Shown here: piece by piece, positions 48,309 through 57,285 of the stretch
Layout of the letters: each line of letters begins with the position of its first letter
Numbering within the stretch: the stretch's first letter is position 1
Assembly: GCF_003931565.1 (NCBI RefSeq)
Contig: NZ_RRYI01000012.1
Location: 62,001 to 126,000, forward strand
Length of the DNA stretch: 64,000 nucleotides
Origin: Caulobacter sp. 602-1
GTDB taxonomy: Bacteria > Pseudomonadota > Alphaproteobacteria > Caulobacterales > Caulobacteraceae
Reading direction: 5' to 3'
The notes under the pieces: generated by a model
Seen by the model: only the letters and a program-made list of their open reading frames with translations
Told to the model about the DNA's origin: nothing
The model's database searches: none
Made by a program: the position numbers and the translations under genes

Positions 48309-50063
48309 ATGTCCCCCTTCCTTGCGTCCCTGCTGCCGCATCTGCGGGTCAACGCCACCGAACGCTACCGCCAGGTCTATTCCCGCGTCGGCCTGACCGC
48401 GCTGCTGAGCTGGGCGTTGAGCCTGATCGGCCGCGCCGACCTTATCCCGCTATGGCTGGCCGCCAGCCTGTCGGTGCAGGCGCTGGAGTTCTTCGCCGTC
48501 CGGCCGTTCGTCAAGGACCGCTTGCCCGAGCGCCATCTTCAGGCGCGGATCGTGCTGATGCTGGTCGCCATGGTGGCCATGGCCTCCGTGCACGCGGGCG
48601 CGGTGCTGATCTTCTGGCAGAGCGGCCAGCCGCCGCTGATGGCCCTGGCCCTGATGGTTCTGGTCGGCGGGGCGTTGAACAATGTCGCCTCGGGCGTCGA
48701 CAGCCGGCCGCTGTTCTATCTGGGCGCGACGCCCTATGCGCTGAGCATGGCCGCCATGCCGGCCCTGGCCTGGAGCTCCGCCCACGAGCAGGTCACCATC
48801 CTGGCGGTGTGCGTCGGCTTTTTCATGCTGGCCGTCCACACGATCTGGGGCCGGATGCACAACGACCGCCGCGCCGTGGTCGCCGCCCGCGAGGAAGCCG
48901 ACCGCCGCCGAGTCCAGACCGAGGAGGCCCTGTCGGAACGCACCGCCATGGCCGCCATCGTCAGTCACGAGCTGCGCACGCCGCTGTCGGCGATCCTGGC
49001 CGGCGCGCACATGATCCGCACGGGAACCACTCCGGCCCAGACGCGCGCCACGGCCGACCTGATCGTCGACGCCGGCCACCTGATGACCGGCCTGCTGACC
49101 GACATGCTGGATCAGGCCAAGATCGAGGCCCGGGCCATGAGCTTGGAGAACCGCGACTTCGACGTCCTTGGCGCGATCCGCGACGCCACCCGCTTCTGGA
49201 GCGCCAACGCCCGCGCCAAGGGCCTGACCCTGCGCGAGCCCCCCGGCGAGCAGCCCTCGGCCTGGGTGCGCGGCGACCCTTTCCGCCTGCGCCAGATCCT
49301 CAACAACCTGCTGTCCAACGCCGTGAAGTTCACCGAGGAAGGGGTGATCACGCTGCGTCTCCACGCCCAGCCCGCCGAGGACGGTCGGGTGCGGGTGGTT
49401 GTCGAGGTCGAGGACAGCGGTCCCGGCATTACCGAGGACGCCATGAGCCGGCTGTTCACGCCCTATACCCAGGCCTCGCAGGAAACGGCCCGGACCTATG
49501 GCGGCACGGGTCTGGGCCTGGCGGTCAGCCGCCAGTTGGCCCGGCTGATGGGCGGTGAGCTGGACGCCCGTCCTGGTCCGGAACGCGGCGCGATCTTCCG
49601 TCTGGCTCTGCTCCTGCCCGCCGGCCAGGCTCAGGAGGCCCCTCGCCCCATCGTCCAGCCCGAGGGCGCGACGCCGGACATCGGCGCCCTGCGAATCCTC
49701 GCCGTCGACGATCACGAGGTGAACCGCCGGACGCTCGCCCTGGTTCTGGAGCCCCTGGGGGTGGAGCTGACCACCGCCCTGGACGGGCTGGAGGCGCTGA
49801 AGCAGCTGGAGACCCAGGCCTTCGACGTGGTGCTGATGGACGTCAACATGCCCGGTCTCGACGGCCGTGAGGCCACGCGCCGCCTGCGGGCGGGTCGAGG
49901 CCTCAATCATGACACCCCGGTGATCGGCTTCAGCGCCGGGGTGGCGGACGACGAGGTTCAGGCCTGTCGCGAAGCCGGCATGACCGACTGGCTGGCCAAG
50001 CCGTTGGATATTCGGGCTCTCTACGCGGCGCTGGACCGCGCTCGGTCGAAAACCGCCGCTTGA
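48309..50063 (+). CDS. Membrane hybrid histidine kinase with receiver
   Basis: Sensor kinase of 584 residues. The N-terminal membrane domain has about five to six hydrophobic segments to residue 180 with no periplasmic sensor loop of size. HisKA has the phospho-accepting H220 in IVSHELRTPLSAIL. HATPase follows with NNLLSNAVKFTEEG and GTGLGLAVSRQLARLMGG. The C-terminal receiver (about 465-580) has DVVLMDVNMPGLDG, its phospho-acceptor Asp, and the conserved Lys in WLAKPLD. GAGGAG precedes the ATG. No adjacent response regulator; the output is likely by a phosphotransfer protein. Confidence 0.9.
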   Translation: MSPFLASLLPHLRVNATERYRQVYSRVGLTALLSWALSLIGRADLIPLWLAASLSVQALEFFAVRPFVKDRLPERHLQARIVLMLVAMVAMASVHAGAVLIFWQSGQPPLMALALMVLVGGALNNVASGVDSRPLFYLGATPYALSMAAMPALAWSSAHEQVTILAVCVGFFMLAVHTIWGRMHNDRRAVVAAREEADRRRVQTEEALSERTAMAAIVSHELRTPLSAILAGAHMIRTGTTPAQTRATADLIVDAGHLMTGLLTDMLDQAKIEARAMSLENRDFDVLGAIRDATRFWSANARAKGLTLREPPGEQPSAWVRGDPFRLRQILNNLLSNAVKFTEEGVITLRLHAQPAEDGRVRVVVEVEDSGPGITEDAMSRLFTPYTQASQETARTYGGTGLGLAVSRQLARLMGGELDARPGPERGAIFRLALLLPAGQAQEAPRPIVQPEGATPDIGALRILAVDDHEVNRRTLALVLEPLGVELTTALDGLEALKQLETQAFDVVLMDVNMPGLDGREATRRLRAGRGLNHDTPVIGFSAGVADDEVQACREAGMTDWLAKPLDIRALYAALDRARSKTAA

Positions 50064-51314
50064 CTAGTGAGCGACGGCCGGAGCCGGCGCGGCCACGCCG
50101 GTCTGGAACAGCTTGCCCTTCTCGGTGACCAGCACCGTCATCAGCCCCGCCACGCCAAAGCCGGCGAAGCCAAGGGTCAGCGGCACGGTCGTGCCGTCGT
50201 ACATCTGGCCAATGACGAAACCGAACAGCGCACCGCCGATCGTGGTGATGAAGCCCTGGATCGAGGCCGCCGCGCCGGCGACGTGACCCAGCGGCTCCAT
50301 GGCGATGGCCCCGAAGTTCGACATGACCAGGCCGAAGCAGAACATCATGCCGGCCTGCATCAGGGAAAAGCTCAACAGGGTTTCGTGGCCGGTGATGGCG
50401 ATCGCCGCGTGGGCGGCGGCGAAGGCGATGAAGCCGATCAACGCCCAGTGCGAGACCTTGCGCATGCCCAGCTTCCCGACGATCCGGGAGTTCAGCAGCG
50501 ACGAGACCGCCATGCTTCCGGCGATGGCCGCGAAGATCAGCGGGAAGAGATCGCCCGCGCCCAGCACCTCGGCGAACACCTGCTGGGCCGAGTTGAGGAA
50601 GCCGAACAGGCCGCTCAGCACCAGGGCGGCGGCGATGGTGTAGCCCATGGCGATCCGGTCGGTCAGGGCGATCCTGAAGGCCGAGGTGACGCCCGCGACC
50701 GAGATCGGGATCCGGTCCTCCGGATGCTGGGTCTCGGGCAGCTTGACCGCCGCCCAGGCCATGACGACCAGGCCGAAGATCGACAGCACGCCGAAGATCC
50801 AGCGCCACGAGGCGAACAGCATGATCCCCTGGCCCAGCGACGGCGCGATGATCGGGGTGGCCAGGAAGACGATGAAGGCCAGCGACATCACCCGCGCCAT
50901 CTGGCGGCCGGCATAGCAATCGCGGACGATCGACACCGACAGCACCCGCGTGGACGCCGCGCCCAGGCCGGTCAGGAACCGGGCGATCAGCAGCATCTCG
51001 AACGAGGTCGAGAAGGCGCAGAGGGCGGCGAAGAGCGTATAGAGCGTCAGTCCGACCATCAGCACCGGCTTGCGGCCGTAGCGATCGGCCAGCGAACCAT
51101 AGGCCAGCTGCGCCACGCCGAAGCCCAGCAGGTACGAGGTGATCACCCACTGGCGGGCGTTGGGATCGTGAACGCCCAGCGCCTCGCCGATGCGCGGCAG
51201 GGCCGGCAGCATGGAGTCGATGGCCAGCGCGTTGGTGGCCATCATCGCCGCGATCAGGGCGACGAACTGGCCAAAGCCCATGCCGGGGTGCGGCGATGGC
51301 TTGGTGTCGGACAT
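50064..51314 (-). CDS. MFS multidrug efflux transporter (Bcr/CflA-like)
   Basis: Inner-membrane drug:proton antiporter of the 12-helix major facilitator superfamily, Bcr/CflA group. Twelve hydrophobic segments fit the 416-residue protein. The MFS motif between TM2 and TM3 is GSLADRYGRKPVLMVG, and the antiporter motif C region is LTGLGAASTRVLSVSIVRDC-like. It abuts the hybrid-kinase stop codon in a convergent layout. Substrate unknown. Confidence 0.88.
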   Translation of the reverse strand: MSDTKPSPHPGMGFGQFVALIAAMMATNALAIDSMLPALPRIGEALGVHDPNARQWVITSYLLGFGVAQLAYGSLADRYGRKPVLMVGLTLYTLFAALCAFSTSFEMLLIARFLTGLGAASTRVLSVSIVRDCYAGRQMARVMSLAFIVFLATPIIAPSLGQGIMLFASWRWIFGVLSIFGLVVMAWAAVKLPETQHPEDRIPISVAGVTSAFRIALTDRIAMGYTIAAALVLSGLFGFLNSAQQVFAEVLGAGDLFPLIFAAIAGSMAVSSLLNSRIVGKLGMRKVSHWALIGFIAFAAAHAAIAITGHETLLSFSLMQAGMMFCFGLVMSNFGAIAMEPLGHVAGAAASIQGFITTIGGALFGFVIGQMYDGTTVPLTLGFAGFGVAGLMTVLVTEKGKLFQTGVAAPAPAVAH

Positions 51315-51407
51315 GGATTTTCTCGCGCGGACTGACGCCCCGGCACGAGACGCATGTGCGCCGGATATAGGGCCTGGCGCGCGAGACGCCAGACCTGATG
51401 GCCTCGA

Positions 51408-52568
51408 TCAGCCGTTGAAGGCCCGGATCGCCTCGATGATCTTCGCCTGGTCGGCTTCTGCCAGGTAGGGATGCATCGGCAGGGCCAGCACGGTCTCGGC
51501 CTTGGCTTCCGTCACCGGCAGGCCGCCCGCGCCGCGCGGGAAGGCCGCGTACGGCGCCTGTAGGTGCATCGGCACGGGATAGTAGACCGCCGTCGGGACG
51601 CCCTGTGTCTTCAGGTGCGCCGCCAGGCCGTCGCGGTTGGCGTGCTCGATCACGTACTGGGCCCAGACCGAGACGCCGCCGTCGATCACCCTCGGGGTGG
51701 ACAGCACCGCCCCCTTCAGGCCCTCGCCGTAGCGGTCGGCCACGACCTGGCGCAGGGCGATCTCGTCGGCGAAGATGGCCAGCTTCTCGATCAGGATCGC
51801 CGCCTGGATCGTGTCGAGGCGCGAGTTCATGCCGATACGGGTGTTCAGGTACTTCGGGTCGTGGTCGAAGGTCTTGCCCTCGAGATCCGGGCCGACCGCC
51901 TTGCCGTGGACGCGGTAGCTGTCCATCAGGTCCCACAGATGGGCGTCATTGGTCAGCACCGCCCCGCCGTCGCCGTAGCAGCCCAGCGGCTTGGCCGGAA
52001 AGAAGCTGGTGGTGGCGACATCGGCCCAATGCAGCGGGTGATGGCCGTTCAGCGTGCAGCCGAACCCCTGGGCGCTGTCGGCGATCAGCTTCAGGCCCTC
52101 GCGGTCGCAGATGGCCTTGATCGCCGGATAGTCGGCGGGCTGGCCGAACAGGTCGACGGCGATCACCACTTTCGGTGTCAGCTTGCCCTCGGCCTTCACC
52201 GCGGCGATGGCGGCGTCCAGCTTGGCCGGATCGAGATTGAAGGTGTCCGGCAGAACGTCGACGAATACCGGAGTCGCGTCGACCCACGGCACGACTTCCG
52301 GCGTCGCGGCGAAGGTGAAGGAGGGGCAGAACACGGCGTCGCCCTTGCCCACGCCCCAGGCCATCAGCGGCAGGGCGATGGCGTCGGTGCCGTTGGCGCA
52401 GGACAGGGCCAGCCTGGCCTGGCCGAACTCGGCGAGCTTGGCCTCGAACTCCCGGACCTGTGGGCCCATGACGTAGGCGCCGCTGTCCAGCACCTTGGCG
52501 ATGGCGGCGTCGATCTTGTCGCGGATCCGGCGCTGCTGCGCGGCGAGGTCGATGAAGGGCATGCTCAT
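51408..52568 (-). CDS. DegT/DnrJ/EryC1 sugar aminotransferase (WbpE-like)
   Basis: PLP-dependent aminotransferase acting on a keto nucleotide-sugar for LPS or glycan synthesis. The PLP lysine is in TSFFPAKPLGCYGDGGAV near residue 190, the same context as in WbpE-type enzymes. The N-terminus MPFIDLAAQQRRIRDKID and the C-terminal MHPYLAEADQAKIIEA are typical. The ATG is 8 bases after GAGG and gives 386 residues. No other glycan genes sit beside it, so the sugar is unknown. It is divergent from the MscS channel gene. Confidence 0.9.
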   Translation of the reverse strand: MSMPFIDLAAQQRRIRDKIDAAIAKVLDSGAYVMGPQVREFEAKLAEFGQARLALSCANGTDAIALPLMAWGVGKGDAVFCPSFTFAATPEVVPWVDATPVFVDVLPDTFNLDPAKLDAAIAAVKAEGKLTPKVVIAVDLFGQPADYPAIKAICDREGLKLIADSAQGFGCTLNGHHPLHWADVATTSFFPAKPLGCYGDGGAVLTNDAHLWDLMDSYRVHGKAVGPDLEGKTFDHDPKYLNTRIGMNSRLDTIQAAILIEKLAIFADEIALRQVVADRYGEGLKGAVLSTPRVIDGGVSVWAQYVIEHANRDGLAAHLKTQGVPTAVYYPVPMHLQAPYAAFPRGAGGLPVTEAKAETVLALPMHPYLAEADQAKIIEAIRAFNG

Positions 52569-52652
52569 GAGCGCAGCCTCTAGTGTCCGATCGCGACGAT
52601 TTCGAGCCAATTGATGTAACCGACTGTTTCCTCGCCACAAGGACGATCAAGC

Positions 52653-52677
52653 GGAACCGTCGACGCGCCTTGTCGTT
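52653..52677 (+). promoter_or_regulatory. GGAAC-N16-CGTT, candidate EcfG/SigT promoter of mscS-like gene
   Basis: Exact match to the general-stress sigma consensus GGAAC-N16/17-CGTT in the divergent gap. CGTT ends 35 bases before the channel start codon. In Caulobacter the SigT regulon responds to osmotic and oxidative stress, so a channel gene is a sensible target. Motif evidence only. Confidence 0.6.
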
Positions 52678-52712
52678 GACCGAACACGGCGGGGGCGCCT
52701 ATCGAGACTCCT

Positions 52713-53702
52713 ATGAAGACCAAGCCCAGCATCATCCCGGCGGATGCGTCCCTGCCGTCGCTCGCCAACGTAAAGGCCGACGAGACCATGCTCGGGCATT
52801 TCCTGGACTGGCTGGGCAAGCTGGCGGTGAACCTAATGGTCGCCGCCCTGATCCTGGTCGTGACCTTCTGGCTGGCGGGCCTTGCCGCCCGGTTCATGAG
52901 CCGGACCCTGGCCCGGGTTCATCGCAACACGCCGGATCCGACCCTGGAGAGCTTCAGCGCCTCGCTGGCCCGCTACGCGGTGATCGCCGTCGGCCTGGTG
53001 GCGGTGCTGCAGCAACTTGGGGTGCAGACGACCTCGATCATCGCGGTGCTGGGCGCGGCCTCGCTGGCCATCGGCCTTGCCCTTCAGGGCGCCCTGTCGA
53101 ACGTGGCGGCCGGAATGATGATCCTGCTGTTTCGCCCCTATCGGGTCGGCGACGTGATCGAGACCGCGACCCGCAACGGCACGGTGAAATCGCTGGACCT
53201 GCTGTTCACCGAGATCGCCACCCCCGACAACGTCAAGGTCATGATCCCCAACAGCAAGGTGTTCGGCGACGTGATCCTGAACTATTCGACCCACCGCAGC
53301 CGGCGGGCCGATGTGCTGTTCAAGGTGCCGCTGAAGACGGATCTGGTGATGGTGCTCAAACGCCTGCGCGAGCGCGCCGAAAGCGACGCCCGCATCCGCA
53401 AGGAGCCCGCGGTGATGATCGAGGTCGTCGACCTGTCGGAAGCCTTCGCCCAGGCCGCGATCCGCGCCTGGACCGCTTCAGCCGACTTCGGCCCCGTCAA
53501 GACCGACCTGATGCTGGCCGCCCACCTGCTGGCCGAGGACCCGACGCGCACGGATCTCCCGCCGCCCCGCCCGACCAAGGCCAAGGACCCCTCGCCCGTC
53601 ATGCCGGGCGAAGGCGAACACCATCACCTGCTCAGCCTGATAAAGCCGCGTCGAGATCGGAAATCAGGTCCCGACAAGACTCAATCCCCACCGAAAGCCT
53701 GA
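52713..53702 (+). CDS. Small-conductance mechanosensitive channel (MscS family)
   Basis: Homoheptameric inner-membrane channel that opens on membrane stretch. At 329 residues it has TM1 near 45-70, TM2 near 90-105 and TM3, the pore helix, near 110-140 with SLAIGLALQGALSNVAAGMM, followed by the beta domain starting FRPYRVGDVIE and a cytoplasmic vestibule to about 290. The last 40 residues are a charged, histidine-rich tail (EGEHHHLLSLIK) unlike the MscS core. Its last 71 bases are also the 3' end of the convergent cystathionine gene. Confidence 0.93.
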   Translation: MKTKPSIIPADASLPSLANVKADETMLGHFLDWLGKLAVNLMVAALILVVTFWLAGLAARFMSRTLARVHRNTPDPTLESFSASLARYAVIAVGLVAVLQQLGVQTTSIIAVLGAASLAIGLALQGALSNVAAGMMILLFRPYRVGDVIETATRNGTVKSLDLLFTEIATPDNVKVMIPNSKVFGDVILNYSTHRSRRADVLFKVPLKTDLVMVLKRLRERAESDARIRKEPAVMIEVVDLSEAFAQAAIRAWTASADFGPVKTDLMLAAHLLAEDPTRTDLPPPRPTKAKDPSPVMPGEGEHHHLLSLIKPRRDRKSGPDKTQSPPKA

Positions 53703-54807
53703 TCAGGCCGTCCGAGATGCCCAAAGCCGCGCGCTGATCAGCCGGGATCGAGGCGTGGGTCATGATCGCCGGATGCTCGATCAGGCTCTCGACCCCGCCC
53801 AGGCTTTCCGCCAGCGTGAACAGGCGCGTGCGTTCCAGCATCTTGCGGGCGGGGGCCAGTCCGCCTTTCACCTCGGCCGAGATGATACCGCCGAAACCGC
53901 CCGTCATCTGGCGCTTCGCCAGGTCGTGCTGCGGGTGGCTCTCCAGGCCGGGATAGATCACCCGCTCGATGGCCGGGTGCTGTTCCAGCCACCGGGCGAT
54001 CTCCAGCGCGCTATCGCAGGCGCGCTGCATGCGCAGGGCCAGGGTCTTCACCCCGCGCAAGGCCAGGAAGCTGTCGAACGGTCCCAGCACCCCGCCGACG
54101 GCGTTCTGCAGGAACCTCATCTGGTCGGCCAGGGCGGCGTTGTCGCCGACCACCGCCACGCCGGCGACCACATCGGAATGGCCGTTCAGGTACTTCGTCG
54201 CCGAGTGCATGACGATGTCGAAGCCCAGCTCCAGCGGCCGTTGGATGAAGGGGCTGGCGAAGGTGTTGTCGGCGACGGTGACGAGGTTATGCGTCTTGGC
54301 CAGGGTCGCGATCGCCGCCAGATCCGCCAGGCGCAGCATCGGGTTGGTGGGCGTCTCTACCCAGATCATCCGCGTCGCCGGGGTGATCGCCGCCTCGACG
54401 GCCGCCAGATCGGCCATGTCGACGAAGCTGAAGGTCAGGCCGGCCGAGCGCTTGCGAACCTTGTCGAACAGCCGAAACGAGCCGCCATAGAGGTCGTCGC
54501 TGGCGATCACGTGCGCGCCGCTGTCCAGGGTTTCCAGAATCGTCGAGGCCGCCGCCAGGCCCGAGGCGAAGGCGAAACCCGCCGTCCCGCTCTCCAGATC
54601 GGCGATGCAGCGCTCGAACGCGAAGCGGGTCGGGTTGTGGCTGCGGCTGTATTCGAAGCCCTTGTGCTCCCCGGGACTGGCCTGGGCGTAGGTCGAGGTG
54701 GCGTAGATCGGCACCATGACCGCGCCGGTGGTGGGGTCGGGGAACTGGCCGCCGTGGATGGTCCGCGTGGCGAAGTCCAGGCGGTTCTTGCCGGGGATGT
54801 CGGTCAT
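53632..54807 (-). CDS. Cystathionine gamma-lyase/synthase family enzyme
   Basis: PLP enzyme of the Cys/Met metabolism family, 391 residues. The PLP lysine is K205 in MHSATKYLNGHSDV. YATSTYAQ, EYSRSHNPTR and TRLFTLAESLGGVESLIEHP are family motifs. Ten bases separate it from the upstream cystathionine beta-synthase-like gene, so the pair most likely performs reverse transsulfuration (homocysteine and serine to cysteine), making gamma-lyase the better guess than MetB synthase. Confidence 0.88.
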   Translation of the reverse strand: MTDIPGKNRLDFATRTIHGGQFPDPTTGAVMVPIYATSTYAQASPGEHKGFEYSRSHNPTRFAFERCIADLESGTAGFAFASGLAAASTILETLDSGAHVIASDDLYGGSFRLFDKVRKRSAGLTFSFVDMADLAAVEAAITPATRMIWVETPTNPMLRLADLAAIATLAKTHNLVTVADNTFASPFIQRPLELGFDIVMHSATKYLNGHSDVVAGVAVVGDNAALADQMRFLQNAVGGVLGPFDSFLALRGVKTLALRMQRACDSALEIARWLEQHPAIERVIYPGLESHPQHDLAKRQMTGGFGGIISAEVKGGLAPARKMLERTRLFTLAESLGGVESLIEHPAIMTHASIPADQRAALGISDGLIRLSVGIESCRDLISDLDAALSG

Positions 54808-54817
54808 GAAGGGTCCT

Positions 54818-56212
54818 TCAGGCGCTGAGCCGCAGGTGATTGATCAGGTCGACCCGGGTGATCACACCTAGGAACTCCTCGCCGTCGACCACAAGGGCCA
54901 CCTCGTCGCGATCGAACACCTCGGGCAGGTCGTCGACGCTCTGATGGGCCTGCAGGGTGTTGACCGCGCGGGTCATGGCCGCGCCGACCAGGGTCTTGAA
55001 GCGCGGGGCCTCCTCGCCCGCCTCCACCGCGGCCAGCACGTCGCTCTCGTCGAGAATGCCGACCAGCTTGCCGTGGTCGACCACGGGCAGCTGGCTGATG
55101 TCCGATGAGCGCATGCGGTTATAGGCGGTCAGCAGCGTGTCATCGGGTCCGATGGCGATCACGCCGCCCTCGGCGTAGCGCTTGGCGATCAGGTCGCGCA
55201 GGTCGCCGTGCAGCTCGCGGCCGTCGAAGCCGTGCGCCGCCAGCCAGAAGTCGTTGAACATCTTGGTCAGGTACTTGCCGCCCGTGTCGCAGACGAAGGT
55301 CACGACGCGCTTGGGCTCGGTCTGCTCGCGGCAGTACTTCAACGCCGCCGCCAGCAGGCAGCCCGAGGACGAACCCGCGAGGATCCCCTCCTTCTTCAGC
55401 AGCAGGCGGGCGGTGTCGACGCTCTCGCGGTCGCTGATCGAATAGGCCTGGGAGATCAGGTCCATCTGGGCGTTGGCCGGGATGAAGTCCTCGCCGATGC
55501 CCTCGACGATCCAGCTGCCGGCCTCGCCGAAGGTCCCGGTCTCGACATAGTCGCGCAGGATCGAGCCGACCGGATCGGCCAGCACCATCCTGGTCTTCGG
55601 CGAGTGGGCCTTCATGTAACGGCCAATGCCGGTGAGCGTGCCGCCCGAGCCGACGCCGACGACGATGGCGTCGATATCGCCGTCCATCTGGGTCAGAATC
55701 TCGGGCGCGGTGCTGGTTTCATGCGCCAGCGGGTTGGCCGGGTTCTCGAACTGGTTGGCGTAGAGCGACCCCGGGATCGACTGGGCCAGGGTCTGGGCCA
55801 TGTCCTGATAGTATTCCGGATGGCCCTTGCCGACGTCGCTGCGAGTCAGGCGCACGTCCACGCCCATGGCCCGCAGGTGCAGGATCTTCTCCCGCGCCAT
55901 CTTGTCGGGGACGATCAGGATCAGCTTGTAGCCCTTGAGGGTCGCCACCTGCGCCAGGCCCAGGCCCGTATTGCCGGCCGTGGCCTCGATGATCGTGCCG
56001 CCCGGCTTCAGCCGGCCGTCGGCCTCGGCCGCCTCGATCATCGAGCGGGCGACGCGGTCCTTGATCGAGCCGCCGGGGTTCTGGTTCTCCAGCTTGAGGA
56101 ACAGCCGGCAAAGACCGGTGTCGAGATGCTTGACCTCGACCATGGGCGTGCGGCCGATCAGGTCGAGAGCAGAACCGGCGATGCTCGGAAGGCCTGATTT
56201 AGGGTCGTTCAT
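54818..56212 (-). CDS. Cystathionine beta-synthase-like enzyme with CBS domains
   Basis: PLP enzyme of 464 residues in the cysteine synthase/cystathionine beta-synthase family. The PLP lysine is K51 in NPGGSIKDRVA, the phosphate loop is GVGSGGTLTG near 190, and NTGLGLAQVATLKGYK is the substrate loop. The last 120 residues contain two CBS motifs (VIAIGPDDTLLTAYNRMRSS and VDHGKLVGILDESDVL), which argues for cystathionine beta-synthase rather than CysK. The N-terminal heme region of animal enzymes is absent. GGAG precedes the ATG. It is first in an operon with the cystathionine gamma-lyase gene. Confidence 0.9.
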   Translation of the reverse strand: MNDPKSGLPSIAGSALDLIGRTPMVEVKHLDTGLCRLFLKLENQNPGGSIKDRVARSMIEAAEADGRLKPGGTIIEATAGNTGLGLAQVATLKGYKLILIVPDKMAREKILHLRAMGVDVRLTRSDVGKGHPEYYQDMAQTLAQSIPGSLYANQFENPANPLAHETSTAPEILTQMDGDIDAIVVGVGSGGTLTGIGRYMKAHSPKTRMVLADPVGSILRDYVETGTFGEAGSWIVEGIGEDFIPANAQMDLISQAYSISDRESVDTARLLLKKEGILAGSSSGCLLAAALKYCREQTEPKRVVTFVCDTGGKYLTKMFNDFWLAAHGFDGRELHGDLRDLIAKRYAEGGVIAIGPDDTLLTAYNRMRSSDISQLPVVDHGKLVGILDESDVLAAVEAGEEAPRFKTLVGAAMTRAVNTLQAHQSVDDLPEVFDRDEVALVVDGEEFLGVITRVDLINHLRLSA

Positions 56213-56231
56213 GGCGCAGCTCCGCAGCCTG

Positions 56232-56313
56232 GTGAAACGATTTCCCCTAGCTAGGCCCGTTTCACGAACGAAGGGAAGAGGGCCAGGGCCGTCGGATATG
56301 GGGTGTTCGTTCG
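56232..56313. promoter_or_regulatory. Nested dyads between marR and the cystathionine operon
   Basis: Two perfect 8-bp inverted repeats share the divergent gap: GTGAAACG-N18-CGTTTCAC (56232-56265), whose spacer contains CTAGCTAG, and CGAACGAA-N33-TTCGTTCG (56265-56313). Candidate operators for the MarR protein; which dyad is used cannot be told. Confidence 0.45.
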
Positions 56314-56351
56314 GGATTTACGAAGGATCGGCCCCCTCGTAGCGTCGCTTC

Positions 56352-56786
56352 ATGACGAACGCCTTCGCCGCTGATTTCGAGGACCTGTTCCGCGCGACCT
56401 ACCGCGCCGCGGTCCGGCGTTTGAGGGACAAGCGCGAACGGCTGTCGCCCGAGACCGTGGCGCTGCTTGACCACCTGGCCGCCGCGGGTCCGCTGACCGC
56501 CGGCGAACTCGCCCGCCACGTCGACCGCGCGCCCAGCACCCTGACCGAGATGGTCGATCATCTGGTCGAGAAGGACCTGCTGACCCGCGACCGCGATCCG
56601 GCCGACGCCCGCCGCAGCCTGATCTGGCTGACCGACGCCGGCCAAGCCGCTCTGCTGGAAAGCCGCAACGTCCTGGACCTCGATGTCCTGGCCGCCGCCG
56701 GCGCCAGACTGACACCCGAGCAGCGCCAGACGCTGATCGATCATTTCCGAGACTTCGTCGCCCACCTGAAAGGAACCCGCCCATGA
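56352..56786 (+). CDS. MarR-family transcription regulator
   Basis: Winged helix-turn-helix regulator of 144 residues. The recognition region is LTAGELARHVDRAPSTLTEM (about 50-70), followed by the wing DRDPADARRSLIWLTDAG, the MarR signature with the conserved D-x-R-x5-L-T pattern. Its ligand and targets are unknown; the divergent cystathionine operon and the overlapping downstream zinc-ribbon gene are the nearest candidates. Dyads in the upstream gap support autoregulation. Confidence 0.9.
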   Translation: MTNAFAADFEDLFRATYRAAVRRLRDKRERLSPETVALLDHLAAAGPLTAGELARHVDRAPSTLTEMVDHLVEKDLLTRDRDPADARRSLIWLTDAGQAALLESRNVLDLDVLAAAGARLTPEQRQTLIDHFRDFVAHLKGTRP

Positions 56787-57019
56787 GCCACGCTTGCGAG
56801 AGCTGCGGCCTGCCGATCGAGTCCGGCCCCTATTGCCAGTACTGCGTCGACGAGGCCGGCGCGCTGCAGGACTTCCCCACGCGCTTCGAGCGCATGGTGC
56901 AGTGGCAGGAGCGGCGCGGCAGCCCGCGCGCCCAGGCTGAAACCGAGACCATCGTCTACATGTCCAAGATGCCGGCCTGGAAGGACCACCCCGAGGTCCA
57001 AGCTCGCCTCTCGGCTTGA
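56783..57019 (+). CDS. Small zinc-ribbon protein
   Basis: Seventy-eight-residue protein with an N-terminal zinc ribbon made of two CxxC pairs, C5/C8 in CESC and C18/C21 in CQYC. The rest is a soluble, charged helical stretch with no recognised domain. The ATG overlaps the marR stop codon (ATGA), so the two are translationally coupled. Related small proteins are annotated only as zinc-ribbon domain proteins; the function is unknown. Confidence 0.75.
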   Translation: MSHACESCGLPIESGPYCQYCVDEAGALQDFPTRFERMVQWQERRGSPRAQAETETIVYMSKMPAWKDHPEVQARLSA

Positions 57020-57021
57020 GG

Positions 57022-57255
57022 TCAGGCCGTCCCGGCCGTGCCGCGCTGGTTCACCCATTCGCTGGCGAACTTTCGGGACAGACAGACGTCCTCGAACACG
57101 ACCCGGCGCAGCTGACCCAGGAACTCGGGTGTGTCGTGCACGATCACGAATGGAAAACCATTGGCGGAGAGGAAGCCCTGGAGGAATCGCGAGAAGCGGT
57201 CGGCCTCTTCGGGGCCAGCCAGGCGGACTTCGGTCTCGGCGGCAGTCGGAACCAT
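57022..57255 (-). CDS. Conserved hypothetical protein, 77 aa
   Basis: I do not recognise this family. It starts MVPTAAETEVRLAGPEEADR and has a mixed alpha/beta pattern with no signal peptide, membrane segment or catalytic motif. GAGGG lies upstream of the chosen ATG; a TTG 27 bases further upstream is possible. It ends 2 bases from the convergent zinc-ribbon stop codon. Codon use is like that of the neighbours, which supports a real gene. Confidence 0.55.
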   Translation of the reverse strand: MVPTAAETEVRLAGPEEADRFSRFLQGFLSANGFPFVIVHDTPEFLGQLRRVVFEDVCLSRKFASEWVNQRGTAGTA

Positions 57256-57285
57256 GTGCGTGGCCCTCTGTGGACGGACCAAGAC

